Shown: positions 16,064 through 25,534 of the stretch, piece by piece
Layout of the letters: each line of letters begins with the position of its first letter
Numbering within the stretch: position 1 is the stretch's first letter
Origin: Fischerella thermalis PCC 7521
Lineage (GTDB): Bacteria > Cyanobacteriota > Cyanobacteriia > Cyanobacteriales > Nostocaceae
Reading direction: 5' to 3'
DNA length: 64,000 bases
NCBI RefSeq assembly: GCF_000317225.1
Contig: NZ_AJLL01000063.1
Location: forward strand, 38,455-102,454
Notes under the pieces: generated by a model
What the model saw: the letters and a program-made list of their open reading frames with translations, nothing else
The model's database searches: none
Told to the model about the DNA's origin: nothing
Position numbers and translations under genes: made by a program

Positions 16064-16702
16064 ATGACAACAATGTTGAATAATCTGGAAAACGACTCGA
16101 TCTTCACGCCAGAGCAAGTTTTGGAAAATCGAGGTCGTGTTGCCATATTTATTGATGGCTCAAATTTATTTTATGCAGCACTACAATTGGGTATTGAAAT
16201 TGATTACACCAAGTTATTATGTAGACTCACTGGTGGTTCTCGACTTCTGCGTGCTTTTTTTTATACTGGAGTAGATAGAACCAACGAGAAGCAACAAGGC
16301 TTTTTACTATGGATGCGGCGTAATGGTTATCGGGTCATAGCCAAGGATTTAGTGCAGCTACCAGATGGTTCTAAAAAAGCTAATCTAGATGTAGAAATTG
16401 CGGTAGATATGATGGCTTTAGTAGATTCCTATGATACAGCAGTTTTAGTCAGTGGAGATGGGGATCTAGCATACGCAGTCAATTCCGTTAGTTACCGTGG
16501 TGTACGGGTAGAAGTAGTCAGTTTGCGTTCAATGACCAGCGATAGTTTAATCAACGTGAGCGATCGCTACATTGATCTAGAAGCCATCAAAGAAGATATC
16601 CAAAAAACTCCACGTCAAAGTTATCCCTATCGACCCTTGACTGGTATGGATTTTTTAGACCAACCCAGAGAGACTGAGGGACAATTGGAAATTCAAGAAT
16701 GA
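16064..16702 (+). CDS. LabA-like NYN domain protein (PIN-fold nuclease-like)
   Basis: The 212-residue protein has a NYN/DUF88 domain with the acidic residues of the PIN fold in place: Asp31 in FIDGSN, Asp109 and Asp115 in LDVEIAVDMM, and Asp132/Asp134 in SGDGDL. LabA of Synechococcus, in the same family, affects circadian output; other NYN proteins are ribonucleases. A metal-dependent RNase role is plausible but unproven. Its stop overlaps the start of the LptC-like gene (ATGA, 16699-16702), so the two are probably translationally coupled. Confidence 0.9.
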   Translation: MTTMLNNLENDSIFTPEQVLENRGRVAIFIDGSNLFYAALQLGIEIDYTKLLCRLTGGSRLLRAFFYTGVDRTNEKQQGFLLWMRRNGYRVIAKDLVQLPDGSKKANLDVEIAVDMMALVDSYDTAVLVSGDGDLAYAVNSVSYRGVRVEVVSLRSMTSDSLINVSDRYIDLEAIKEDIQKTPRQSYPYRPLTGMDFLDQPRETEGQLEIQE

Positions 16703-17952
16703 AGCAGCAACATAAAGGACAAAGGGGACATAGGGGACACGGGGGACATGAGAGCAATCCTTCCTCCTTGTCTTTTCCCTCTCCCTTGTCTTCTCTTCTG
16801 CGCGTCCATCCTAGCATCTTATTTTTAACTTTCTCGCTTGTCATTGGACTAGCTGCTTGTGGCGGTCAACATCGCACATCGAATCAATCACCTGCTGAGA
16901 ACAAATCTCCTCAAGATGCAGATAGCAAATTAACTTTCTTTGACGTCACTCTAGAACAAGCAGACGAAGTTGGACGACCAATTTGGAAAGTTATTGCTAA
17001 ACAAGCCAAATATACTAAAGAAAAAGAAATTGGTCAGGTTGAAAATCCATATGGTGAGCTATACCAAGATGGCAAAATTGTCTACCAAGTACAAGCAGAA
17101 AAAGCAGATATTGAACAGAATGGTAAGCAATTATTTTTAAAAGGAAAAATAGTAGCCACCGATCCTAGCAATGGAATCGTGTTACACGGTAATGAATTGG
17201 AATGGCGTCCTCAAGAAGACTTATTAATAGTCCGCAACCAAATTAATGGCACTCATAAACAACTACAAGCAGTAGCAAAAGAAGCACGAGTCAAAACCCG
17301 AACTCAACGCATAGATTTTTCTGGGGGAGTAGTTGCCAACTCTCAAGATCCACCATTGCAAATGCGGACAGAACACTTAATTTGGCAAATCAAAGATGAA
17401 AAACTCATCGCTGATCATCCAGTACAAATCGACCGTTATAAAAATAAGCAAATTACTGATCGTGGTAAAGGAGATGCAGCCGAAGTTAACCTCAAAACTA
17501 AAATTGCGACTGTCACAAAGAATGCTCAAATAGAGTTGCTGGAACCACCAATGCAAATCGCCAGCAACTCCATGACCTGGAACTTGAATACAGAAATTGT
17601 TACGACAAATGCTCCTGTAAAGATATTTCATCGGGCTGAAAATGTCACAGTTACTGCTAATCAAGGTGAATTTAAAATTCCTCAAAAAACAGTTTATTTA
17701 ACAGGTAACGTCAACGGTGTAGGACAAAAACGCCAGTCCCTCAAATCTAATACAGCAACTTGGTATCTTGACAATAAATTAATAGAAGCCCAAGGTAATG
17801 TGGTTTATAAACAAATTGACCCACCGATGACATTTAGTGGTGAAAAAGCCGTCGGTAATATTCAAACAGAAAACATAGTTGTTAGTGGCGGTAATTCTCA
17901 GGGTCGGGTAGTGACAGAGATTGTTCCGCAGGAAAAAATCAAGAGTCAATAG
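16699..17952 (+). CDS. LptC-like lipoprotein for LPS export, with repeat-derived N-terminus
   Basis: The 417-residue protein contains a long beta-jellyroll-type region of repeated OstA/LptC units (KIVYQVQAEKADIEQNGKQL, MRTEHLIWQ, TGNVNGVGQ). These bridge the inner membrane to the LPS export machinery. A signal peptide (SILFLTFSLVIGLAAC) ends in a lipobox with Cys54. The first about 35 residues are rich in His, Gly, Ser and Pro, and are encoded by an intergenic-type repeat (GGGACATAGGGGACACGGGGGACA). This makes an unusually long n-region. The ATG overlaps the stop of the preceding gene. An internal TTG could be used instead, but no ATG or GTG lies in frame before the signal peptide. Confidence 0.85.
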   Translation: MKQQHKGQRGHRGHGGHESNPSSLSFPSPLSSLLRVHPSILFLTFSLVIGLAACGGQHRTSNQSPAENKSPQDADSKLTFFDVTLEQADEVGRPIWKVIAKQAKYTKEKEIGQVENPYGELYQDGKIVYQVQAEKADIEQNGKQLFLKGKIVATDPSNGIVLHGNELEWRPQEDLLIVRNQINGTHKQLQAVAKEARVKTRTQRIDFSGGVVANSQDPPLQMRTEHLIWQIKDEKLIADHPVQIDRYKNKQITDRGKGDAAEVNLKTKIATVTKNAQIELLEPPMQIASNSMTWNLNTEIVTTNAPVKIFHRAENVTVTANQGEFKIPQKTVYLTGNVNGVGQKRQSLKSNTATWYLDNKLIEAQGNVVYKQIDPPMTFSGEKAVGNIQTENIVVSGGNSQGRVVTEIVPQEKIKSQ

Positions 17953-18021
17953 TTAATAGTTAAACAAAAAGTTTAGTGCGGTAGTTCTTTGGTGATGTAA
18001 TCCTAAAAAATAAGTTTTCTT

Positions 18022-18090
18022 CGTGCCTTGGTGTCTTTGTGGTGAAAAAAGAAATTTTATTTAACCACCAAGACACTAAGACACCAAGTT
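18022..18090. repeat. Palindromic CTTGGTGTCTTTGTGGTGAA element
   Basis: CTTGGTGTCTTTGTGGTG is followed after 20 bases by the near-inverse CACCAAGACACTAAGACACCAAG. It would form a long hairpin between lptC-like and dacB, which converge. A related element lies at 34751-34806. Confidence 0.75.
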
Positions 18091-18202
18091 GAATCAGGAA
18101 AAACCAGCTAGTATTTAGAGGCTGTTGGTAAGATGCATAGACGAGCTGTTGATACAGCATAAACCCGCAACTGAAGAAACTACCGACAATCTAAATAATT
18201 AA

Positions 18203-19525
18203 CTAACTTCTCAATAAAACCTCATTACGATTGGCTGCGCCTAGTTGCGGTACATAATTAATACCAGAGTGAGGAGTGAGGACACTAGGAACGCCTTGAG
18301 CGATTTGCAGCTGCTTGAGCAGACGTTGCAGAAATTTATCCTGTTCAGCACGGAATGTAGGTACATAGGGGCCACGGTTAATGATCGCGAACCAAACCAA
18401 ACCGCGATCGTGTGTAGGCATAACTCCTGCTAAAGCACTCACTTCATTGAGAGTACCAGTTTTAATCACAGTACCAGCAGGGATGTGTCGAGCGTGCAAT
18501 GTCCCCCGGTTATCAAAGCCAGAGGTGGGGAACAAGTCTGCTAAATTTAAGCCGTGTGCCAGTGCTTCCTGTTGCAGAGCCATTAACATTGCACAAGCAG
18601 CTCGAGGAGAAATCCGATTTTCAACTCCCAGTCCAGAGCCATTGATGAGCTGAATTTCGGATGCAGGAACCCTTGCTAGTTGGGCAGCTGTTGACTGCAC
18701 AACAAGATGACCTCCCACCAAATCTGCTAGCATCTGAGCCATATCATTGTTGCTGAAAACGTTCATCTCCTTAATGATTTGGTGCAAAGGTAAGGAACGA
18801 TGACGCACCAGCAGAGTTTGTTGTGGATTTAGTTGTGCTTCCACCTTCACAGTACCAGCGATCGCAACTTGAGGTTTAGGTGTGCCTTTGGGCATTCGTG
18901 CGTGTTGAAAAGCAATTCCTCGAGTCCAGGTAGTGTGGTCAAAGGCTTGCTTGAGTAACTGACCTGCTAACAGTGGATCTCGTTGAAAATTCATAGCGAA
19001 ATAACCAGTAATTACTAAATTACCTTGGACTCGCTTGATCCCCATCTTGTTGAGGGTATTACCAACAGCGATCGCTTCTTCCCAAACAAATAAAGGATCA
19101 CCACTACCAATAATGACTAAGTCACCTTTTAACACGCCGTTTTGTATTGGCCCAGTGGCGCTGACTAAAGTCTCAAATTGATGGTTTGGCCCCCAAGTTT
19201 TGAAAGCAACTAGAGAGGTCGCTATTTTAGTTAATGAGGCCGCAGGCAAAGGAATTGTACCTTGGTGATTTGCCATTAGTATTGGCCCTGATTGTATCCA
19301 AATCCCTTGACTTTGGACTGTGTTGGCTGCGACTAATCTCGATGTTGCTAGCCCTTGGAGATACTGTTGCACTGTAGTGACTCCAGCTGGATTTGGATCA
19401 GGAGCAACAATTAAGCTGGGGTTACTTTGCCAAGCTAAAACATCCATCGGTTCCAAAGGCTTGATTTGTACTCCAGCCATTTCCAGCCACATTGAAACTA
19501 AACCTGAACCAATTAATTCCAGCAT
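18203..19525 (-). CDS. dacB: D-alanyl-D-alanine carboxypeptidase, PBP4 family (S13)
   Basis: The 440-residue protein is an S13 (PBP4) DD-peptidase. All three active-site motifs are present: SLTK (Ser97-Lys100), SNN (258-260) and KTGT (355-358). The large insertion between the first two motifs is typical of this family. It trims or cleaves peptidoglycan cross-links in the periplasm. The N-terminus (MLELIGSGLVSMWLEMAG) is only weakly hydrophobic and lacks a clear cleavage site, so the true start or export route is uncertain. It converges with the lptC-like gene. Confidence 0.93.
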   Translation of the reverse strand: MLELIGSGLVSMWLEMAGVQIKPLEPMDVLAWQSNPSLIVAPDPNPAGVTTVQQYLQGLATSRLVAANTVQSQGIWIQSGPILMANHQGTIPLPAASLTKIATSLVAFKTWGPNHQFETLVSATGPIQNGVLKGDLVIIGSGDPLFVWEEAIAVGNTLNKMGIKRVQGNLVITGYFAMNFQRDPLLAGQLLKQAFDHTTWTRGIAFQHARMPKGTPKPQVAIAGTVKVEAQLNPQQTLLVRHRSLPLHQIIKEMNVFSNNDMAQMLADLVGGHLVVQSTAAQLARVPASEIQLINGSGLGVENRISPRAACAMLMALQQEALAHGLNLADLFPTSGFDNRGTLHARHIPAGTVIKTGTLNEVSALAGVMPTHDRGLVWFAIINRGPYVPTFRAEQDKFLQRLLKQLQIAQGVPSVLTPHSGINYVPQLGAANRNEVLLRS

Positions 19526-19967
19526 TCTTCACTCCTCATATTTATGCAAATATGCTACTGCAAGCAAAAAGGCTATAAAGGATGTATTTTAGGCTTTTTA
19601 GTTCTTTTTGACTGCGTAGTTTTTTGCCAAGCTGCACTCATTATTATTTTTGTAAGATTTTATCTCACCAACAATCAACCACTAACAACCAACAAACAAC
19701 AACAAACCACTGTACGTTGTCTATTCAGTGGGTGTGGGGAGTAATTCATGCTATGTTGGGCTTGTTAGTTGCTTTGTTGAAAGCAGAAAAGACAAAAAAG
19801 AAGGATAAAGTAAATACAAACCATCGGGTTTATCCGTAGTTTGATTATCTAATTTATACTTTTTCCCTTCAGTCTGGAATTGACGGATGCGAATTGGCAG
19901 CCAGCAATCTACTACTTTCAGCAGAGGCATCTGGTAAAATTTGTAAGGTTTCTAGAAGCTCTGAGCA
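19526..19967. other. Intergenic region between divergent dacB and plsX
   Basis: An AACAATCAACC/AACAACCAAC STRR array lies at about 19669-19708. The rest probably carries both promoters. No gene is recognised; short reading frames across it are low complexity. Confidence 0.5.
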
Positions 19968-21011
19968 ATGGGATCGACTTGCGTACGAATCGCAATTGAC
20001 GCAATGGGAGGGGATCACGCACCCGGTGAAATCGTCGCTGGCGCACTGCGAGCTAGGGATGAGTTGGGCGTGGAAGTCTTGTTGGTGGGTGATCCCCAAC
20101 AAATTGAAGCAGTGCTGCCACCAAAAACTAATTTGGGGCAGGTGCAGATCGTTCCGGCTGAGGACGCGATCGCGATGGATGAGGAGCCTTTAAGCGCTAT
20201 CAGACGCAAACCCAAGGCTTCGATCAACGTGGCGATGGATTTAGTCAAGCAGGGGCAGGCAGATGCTGTGATTTCTGCCGGTCACTCAGGCGCAGCAATG
20301 GCAGCAGCATTGCTCCGCTTGGGACGACTGCCGGGAATTGATCGTCCAGCAATTGGTGCGGTGTTTCCCACAATGATAGCCAGCAAACAAGTACTGATAC
20401 TTGATGTCGGCGCCAATGTAGACTGTCGTCCAAAATTTTTAGAGCAGTTTGCTGTTATGGGGTCGGTTTATAGTCAGTATGTCTTGGGTGTTCCGGAACC
20501 GAAAGTCGGTTTATTGAACATTGGTGAGGAAGACTGCAAAGGCAATGATGCAGCTGTGCGCGCCCATCAACTACTGCGGGAAAATTCTCAGATAGCCTTT
20601 GTCGGCAATGCTGAAGGACGCGATGTCCTCTCCGGTCAATTTGATGTGATTGTCTGTGACGGGTTCGTAGGCAATGTCTTGCTGAAATTTGCCGAAGCGG
20701 TCGGAGAAGTGATGCTGCAAATCGTCAGGGAAGAATTACCCCAGGGATTGCATGGTCAACTCGGTACAGCAATTTTAAAACCGAATTTAAAGCGGATTAA
20801 ACAGCGAATAGACCATGCAGAACACGGAGGTGCTTTGCTCTTGGGTGTTGACGGCATTTGTATTATTGGTCATGGTAGTTCTCAAGCACCTTCAATTTAT
20901 AATGCCATTCGATTAGCAAAAGAAGCAGTGGATAACCAGGTGCTGCAAAGAATTCAATCTAAATATCAAAGTAAATCCTCCGGGCAACTATTGCCCGAAA
21001 ACAGTCAATAG
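19968..21011 (+). CDS. plsX: Phosphate acyltransferase PlsX
   Basis: The 347-residue enzyme converts acyl-ACP and phosphate to acyl-phosphate, the donor for glycerol-3-phosphate acylation. It opens with VRIAIDAMGGDHAPGEIV, the family signature, followed by VISAGHSGAAMAAALLRLGR and ILDVGANVDCRP. GFVGNVLLKFAEAVGE and HAEHGGALLLGVDG are also diagnostic. Length is as expected. It heads a run of lipid genes (plsX, fabH, fabD) on the same strand, a common bacterial arrangement. STRR arrays separate each pair. Confidence 0.97.
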   Translation: MGSTCVRIAIDAMGGDHAPGEIVAGALRARDELGVEVLLVGDPQQIEAVLPPKTNLGQVQIVPAEDAIAMDEEPLSAIRRKPKASINVAMDLVKQGQADAVISAGHSGAAMAAALLRLGRLPGIDRPAIGAVFPTMIASKQVLILDVGANVDCRPKFLEQFAVMGSVYSQYVLGVPEPKVGLLNIGEEDCKGNDAAVRAHQLLRENSQIAFVGNAEGRDVLSGQFDVIVCDGFVGNVLLKFAEAVGEVMLQIVREELPQGLHGQLGTAILKPNLKRIKQRIDHAEHGGALLLGVDGICIIGHGSSQAPSIYNAIRLAKEAVDNQVLQRIQSKYQSKSSGQLLPENSQ

Positions 21012-21019
21012 TCATGTTT

Positions 21020-21095
21020 GTTCTTTGTTAGTTGATGCTAGTTGGTTGGAATAAACAACAAACAACCAACCACACCCAACTAACAACAAAACAAA
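21020..21095. repeat. STRR hairpin between plsX and fabH
   Basis: TTGTTAGTTG ... GTTGGTTGG is followed by CAACAAACAACCAACCACACCCAACTAACAA. The halves are complementary and would fold into a stem. Confidence 0.7.
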
Positions 21096-21129
21096 TGACA
21101 AAATCGCCAATAGCTTGGGAGAACCCGGA

Positions 21130-22122
21130 GTGCAAACATTAGGAATCGCAATTACAGGAAGTGGCTCAGCAGTACCAGCTACTTTTCTGGATAACCAAGG
21201 GCTGATGGAACTGGTTGAAACATCAGACGAATGGATTACCACAAGAACAGGAATTCGTCAACGGCGTTTGGCAAATGTAGGTGAATCTCTAACAGATCTT
21301 GCCACTGCCGCTGGTGAGGCGGCGATCGCGATGGCTGGCATTACACCGCAACAGTTAGACCTGATTTTACTGGCAACCTCTACGCCTGATGACTTATTTG
21401 GCAGCGCCTGTCAAATTCAAGCCAAACTAGGAGCAACAAGAGCTGTAGCATTTGATATGACAGCAGCCTGTTCAGGTTTTGTATTTGGATTAGTAACAGC
21501 AGCCCAATTTATTAGAACTGGTGTATATCAAAATGTTTTACTGATTGGAGCAGACATTCTCTCTCGTTGGGTAGACTGGCAAGACCGACGCACCTGTGTA
21601 CTATTTGGCGATGCTGCTGGGGCGGTAGTATTGCAGGCAAATGATAGCGATCGCTTACTGGGATTTGAACTCAGAAGTGACGGCACTCAAAACGATTGCC
21701 TAAACCTTCCCTACACACCTGACGCCACAGAATTACTCCCGGGTGTTGTGGTTGGTAGAGGCAATTTCCAGCCGATCACCATGAATGGTAAAGAAGTTTA
21801 CCGCTTCGCCGTCCAACAAGTGCCAGAAGTTATTGATAAAGCTTTGTTTCGCGCCAACCTCAGTGTAGAGGAAATAGACTGGCTCCTATTGCATCAAGCT
21901 AATCAGCGCATTCTAGATGCTGTTGCCCAGCGCTTGAACATCCCGGAACAAAAAGTGATTAGTAATTTGGCTTACTATGGCAATACTTCTGCCGCCTCTA
22001 TCCCCCTGGCTTTGGATGAAGCAATACGACAGAACAAAATTAAGCCTAATGACATTATTGCCGCCTCAGGTTTTGGTGCTGGCTTAACATGGGGGGCTGC
22101 AATTTTTCAATGGGGAAGATAG
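21130..22122 (+). CDS. fabH: 3-oxoacyl-ACP synthase III (KAS III)
   Basis: The 330-residue enzyme (from GTG 21130) condenses acetyl-CoA with malonyl-ACP to begin fatty acid synthesis. Its catalytic triad is Cys114 (DMTAACSGF), His255 (LLHQANQRI) and Asn285 (YYGNTSAAS). The start at GTG 21130 gives MQTLGIAITGSGSAVP, the usual N-terminus. TTG 21115 adds five residues and is less likely. An ATG slightly upstream is in another frame and runs into a stop. It lies between plsX and fabD. Confidence 0.95.
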   Translation: MQTLGIAITGSGSAVPATFLDNQGLMELVETSDEWITTRTGIRQRRLANVGESLTDLATAAGEAAIAMAGITPQQLDLILLATSTPDDLFGSACQIQAKLGATRAVAFDMTAACSGFVFGLVTAAQFIRTGVYQNVLLIGADILSRWVDWQDRRTCVLFGDAAGAVVLQANDSDRLLGFELRSDGTQNDCLNLPYTPDATELLPGVVVGRGNFQPITMNGKEVYRFAVQQVPEVIDKALFRANLSVEEIDWLLLHQANQRILDAVAQRLNIPEQKVISNLAYYGNTSAASIPLALDEAIRQNKIKPNDIIAASGFGAGLTWGAAIFQWGR

Positions 22123-22124
22123 AT

Positions 22125-22200
22125 AGTAGTTGTTTTTTGTTTGTTAGTTGTTGTTTGTTGCATTTTCCAGACAACCAGCAACTACCAAATACCAACAAAA
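22125..22200. repeat. STRR array between fabH and fabD
   Basis: TAGTTGTTTTTTGTTTGTTAGTTGTTGTTTGTTG is followed by CAACCAGCAACTACCAAATACCAACAA. It is the same STRR type as at the plsX-fabH gap. Confidence 0.65.
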
Positions 22201-22232
22201 TTTATTAACACTTGACTGTTGACACTTGACTA

Positions 22233-23111
22233 ATGACCAAAACTGCATGGGTGTTTCCCGGACAAGGTTCCCAATCATTGGGAATGGGAATGGATTTAAT
22301 CAATATACCTTTAGCAAAAGATAAATTTGCTCAAGCCGAAGAAATCTTAGGCTGGTCGGTGATTGAAATTTGTCAAAATGATGCCGACAAGCTATCGCAT
22401 ACTATCTACACTCAGCCTTGTTTATATGTAGTAGAAAGCATTCTGGCTGATCTCCTACAGGAAAAACAACAACCAGATTTAGTTGCTGGCCACAGTTTGG
22501 GAGAATACATTGCTCTGTATGTTGCTGGCGTGTTTGAATGGTCTGCGGGGTTACGCTTGGTAAAACGCCGTGCCGAACTGATGGACAGTGCTGTTGGTGG
22601 AATGATGGTGGCTTTGATGAATTTTGACCGCGAACAACTAGAAAAAGTGATTGCCGAAACCCCTGATGTAGTTGTGGCAAATGATAATAGCCCTGCTCAA
22701 GTTGTCATTTCTGGCACACCCACAGCCGTACAAGCAGTCATATCTCAAGTTAAAGCAAAACGTGCAGTTCCTTTAAAAGTATCTGGTGCGTTTCATTCAC
22801 CTTTAATGGCAGAAGCTTCAACACAGTTTCAAGAAATATTAGCCTCAGTAGAATTTCATAAAGCAAAAGTGCCTGTTTTATCTAATATTGAACCAACTCC
22901 AGCCACAGAAGCAGAAATTTTAAAGCAACGCCTCATCCAACAAATGACAGGGGGAGTACGCTGGCGAGAAATTGCACTGGCGCTACCAGAAAATGGGATT
23001 GAGCGAGTGGTGGAAATTGGCCCTGGTAACGTATTAACTGGTTTGATTAAACGTACTTGCTCGGATTTAATTTTAGAGAATATGCGTAATCTTGCAGAAC
23101 TATCTACTTAA
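22233..23111 (+). CDS. fabD: Malonyl-CoA:ACP transacylase
   Basis: The 292-residue enzyme transfers malonyl from CoA to ACP. It has the N-terminal FPGQGSQSLGMGMDL loop, nucleophile Ser88 in GHSLGEY, the substrate-binding Arg in LVKRRAELM, and the catalytic His in SGAFHSPLM. Length matches the family. It follows fabH, and a hairpin terminator-like sequence lies about 30 bases after its stop, so transcription of the lipid group may end here. Confidence 0.97.
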   Translation: MTKTAWVFPGQGSQSLGMGMDLINIPLAKDKFAQAEEILGWSVIEICQNDADKLSHTIYTQPCLYVVESILADLLQEKQQPDLVAGHSLGEYIALYVAGVFEWSAGLRLVKRRAELMDSAVGGMMVALMNFDREQLEKVIAETPDVVVANDNSPAQVVISGTPTAVQAVISQVKAKRAVPLKVSGAFHSPLMAEASTQFQEILASVEFHKAKVPVLSNIEPTPATEAEILKQRLIQQMTGGVRWREIALALPENGIERVVEIGPGNVLTGLIKRTCSDLILENMRNLAELST

Positions 23112-23141
23112 CCCTTTCTTAACTTTCACTATCTATAGTGG

Positions 23142-23164
23142 AAGCACGTAATTCGTGCTTTTAT
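23142..23164 (+). terminator. Rho-independent terminator-like hairpin after fabD
   Basis: AAGCACG (23142-23148) pairs with CGTGCTT (23154-23160) across a five-base loop, followed by a short T-run. It overlaps the start of the kinase remnant. Confidence 0.6.
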
Positions 23165-23668
23165 GAGTCTGTGCGTAAATCCCGGATGTCGTAATCCTCA
23201 CAATTTAGATAGGGCAGAAATTTGCTCTAGTTGTGGTTCTCAACTATTGTTGAGGATGCGCTATCGCCCAATTCGTATCTTAGGTAAAGGTACATTTGGG
23301 CAAACTCTTTTGGCTATAGATGAAGATATTCCTTCTAGACCTTACTGTGCAGTCAAGCAGTTTCATTTTTCTTCACCAAATCCAGAACATCTGGATTTGG
23401 TACAGGAGCTAATTTTATTACTTTGAACAAAGATGAAACCACAGGTTCACTTCCAGAACTGAATAACGATGGTATTGGCTACGCAACATATGAACATACA
23501 AACTTAGAAAGTACAGCGCGTATTGTGACGGTTAATAATACAAACCCAGGTGCATCACAATATCCTTACCAACGTCGGCTATTTTACGTCTATAAAAATC
23601 CTCCTAACGATGCAGTTCAAGCATTTTTGGGTTACGCAACTTCGCCACAGATAAAACAAGGCTTATAG
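23163..23668 (+). pseudogene. Ser/Thr kinase-PstS-like fusion gene, collapsed by a frameshifting deletion
   Basis: The 5' part encodes a four-cysteine ribbon (Cys4, 9, 21, 24) and the start of a Hanks-type kinase: glycine loop LGKGTFGQT and lysine motif CAVKQF. It stops at 23424-23426. The 3' part, in another frame, encodes the C-terminal end of a PstS-like binding domain (GTGANFITL, NDGIGYATYE, YPYQRRLFYVYKNPP, AVQAFLGY). Four-Cys kinases fused to such a domain are, as I recall, a cyanobacterial architecture. Here the kinase body and most of the binding domain are missing, and the junction near 23370-23420 is out of frame. It interrupts the lipid locus between fabD and plsC. Confidence 0.8.
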
Positions 23669-23939
23669 TTACTAATTTAGTGGAGACGTAGCATTGCCAC
23701 GTATCTACACACCCGTAAATTGTAAATTCATATTTTGATTCAGCAACGCTGTTGATTGTTGATCAAGGTCTTCGCTTAGTTCTTGCACTAAAAATTTTCC
23801 CATGAGCATAAGGTAATTGCAGTTGTCGCAGCCTCAGGCTTGAGTCGAGAAATTAGTAATTTATCCAGTAACTAAGTTTAACGATCAAAAGTAGTGGCGA
23901 TCGCTTATCCTTAATTTTGTCTGATTTCAATTATCTTCT

Positions 23940-24578
23940 GTGGGCAAAAACCGCGAACCGTTAGCCAGTCTCTTACTCTATCAAGCCTTTAAGTGGTCTG
24001 TTGTTAGTCCGATGCTACATGTTTACTTTCGGGGCAAGATCTATGGTGCAGAAAATGTCCCCTTAAGTGGCCCTTTGGTGGTGGTAAGCAACCACGCCAG
24101 TAATTATGACCCACCCATTGTTTCCAACTGTGTACGCCGTCCTGTAGCATACATGGCCAAAGAAGAACTCTTTAAAATTCCAGTTTTAAAACAAGCCATT
24201 GAGTTATATGGTGCTTACCCAGTCAGCCGAGGAACAAGCGATCGCACTGCTATTCGTGCAGCCTTAAAATATCTGAACGAAGGCTGGGCTGTCGGTATTT
24301 TCTTACAGGGTACTCGCACTCCTGACGGACGCATCACAGATCCAAAACGAGGTGCGGCGTTGATCGCTGCCAAAGCCAAAGCACCATTGTTACCAGTTTG
24401 TTTGTGGGGTACACAAGCAATAGAAGAAAAAGGTATGGTGATTCCTCGTGCAGTTCCCATAACAGTGAGAATTGGTGAGTTGATTGCTTCCCCCAGTTCT
24501 ACGGATAAAGAAGAGTTAGAAACAATAACACAAAAGTGTGCTACAGCAATTAATGCATTACACACACAAGGACGCTAA
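23940..24578 (+). CDS. plsC: 1-acyl-sn-glycerol-3-phosphate acyltransferase
   Basis: The 212-residue enzyme acylates lysophosphatidic acid to phosphatidic acid at the membrane. Block I is NHASNYDP (Asn51-His52-Asp57). The FLQGTRTPDGRI segment corresponds to block III (usually FPEGTR), with Gln in place of Glu, a variant I believe is common in cyanobacterial PlsC. The start is GTG 23940, with the typical N-terminus KNREPLASLLLYQAFKW. It continues the plsX-fabH-fabD lipid group, although a pseudogene and a terminator-like hairpin intervene. Confidence 0.93.
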   Translation: MGKNREPLASLLLYQAFKWSVVSPMLHVYFRGKIYGAENVPLSGPLVVVSNHASNYDPPIVSNCVRRPVAYMAKEELFKIPVLKQAIELYGAYPVSRGTSDRTAIRAALKYLNEGWAVGIFLQGTRTPDGRITDPKRGAALIAAKAKAPLLPVCLWGTQAIEEKGMVIPRAVPITVRIGELIASPSSTDKEELETITQKCATAINALHTQGR

Positions 24579-24634
24579 AGTATTCACTGATAACTGATAT
24601 CAAGTTCGACTAATTGCTTACGATATTATGCTTC

Positions 24635-24690
24635 GGTGTTGGTCATTGGTTTTTCCCATTACCAATTACCCATTACCTATTACCAGCCCA
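24635..24690. repeat. GGTCATTGG / CCATTACCAATTACC STRR
   Basis: GTTGGTCATTGG is followed by CCATTACCAATTACCCATTACCTATTACC. It belongs to the same family as the array at 6962-7024. Confidence 0.65.
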
Positions 24691-24734
24691 CGCGACAGTA
24701 TAAGTATTTAAGCGAACATGATATGATACCTGAT

Positions 24735-25013
24735 TTAAAAATCTTCCTCATCGACAAAAAATTCCGCGTCATCTTGTCCCGGGGAATAACTTTGCTCAGA
24801 AGCAGTTAACCTCCATAATGGTTGTAGCAGTCCCATGGCAATCATGCCCACACTAGCACACAAAGCCAGTAATAAGCCTACGGGTAGTTGAATGGATCGA
24901 AAGCCTAAAAATTGTAAGGATACTGGCGTAGCGTTTTGTACTGACAGAAGGGCAACAGCCATTATCCAAAAAACAAGAACTATTATTGTCAGTAGAGCAG
25001 TAAAAGTTTTCAT
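24735..25013 (-). CDS. LapA-like (DUF1049) membrane protein
   Basis: The 92-residue protein has two membrane helices (about residues 7-26 and 45-65) with the LapA signature VQNATPVSLQFLGF between them. A short acidic cytoplasmic tail ends DDAEFFVDEEDF. LapA proteins take part in LPS assembly in proteobacteria. The cyanobacterial members are uncharacterised, so the role here is inferred from the family. It stands alone between convergent and divergent neighbours. Confidence 0.85.
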   Translation of the reverse strand: MKTFTALLTIIVLVFWIMAVALLSVQNATPVSLQFLGFRSIQLPVGLLLALCASVGMIAMGLLQPLWRLTASEQSYSPGQDDAEFFVDEEDF

Positions 25014-25534
25014 GATGATTTGCGGCGAATTGCTAAAGCAAAGACTTTCTCCACACGATTATAGAAAAGTGGTAATTATTAAGTCACAATTAATATTTAG
25101 ACAAAAAATTTAACTATTCGTAAGGTATTGGTTCAAATTACTGTTGCAAAACTTTGTCAAAACAAGGCTAGTAGAAACATTTACTATAGATACCCATGTT
25201 GCAAAAGCTCCTGCCTTTCTAACTGGAGGTAAGCTTACAATGGTAGTTAGTAATTTCTAGAGTGGCAACAAAAACACAGTCAAGGATATATTTAATCCCA
25301 TACTCAGGTGCTGGGTGATGGCTATCAGTAGTAAATTTCAATGCTCGAAACTGGATTTCAGTAAGGAGCTTTGTCACTTACTACTAGCATTGCATAAATG
25401 ATGCTCAGCAATTTTTACCGTATAAGGAATCTGCCGTGACAAATGGCAGTACGATTAGCCACTTGGCTAGCAAATGAGTAAAGCCTATGTAAGCGAATAT
25501 TATTCCCCGTCTTTTCTCTCACAGTTACTAAGTA
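25014..25534. other. Intergenic region
   Basis: This 520-base gap lies between divergent genes. It is AT-rich, with no repeat array, RNA gene or reading frame that I can support. Confidence 0.45.
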
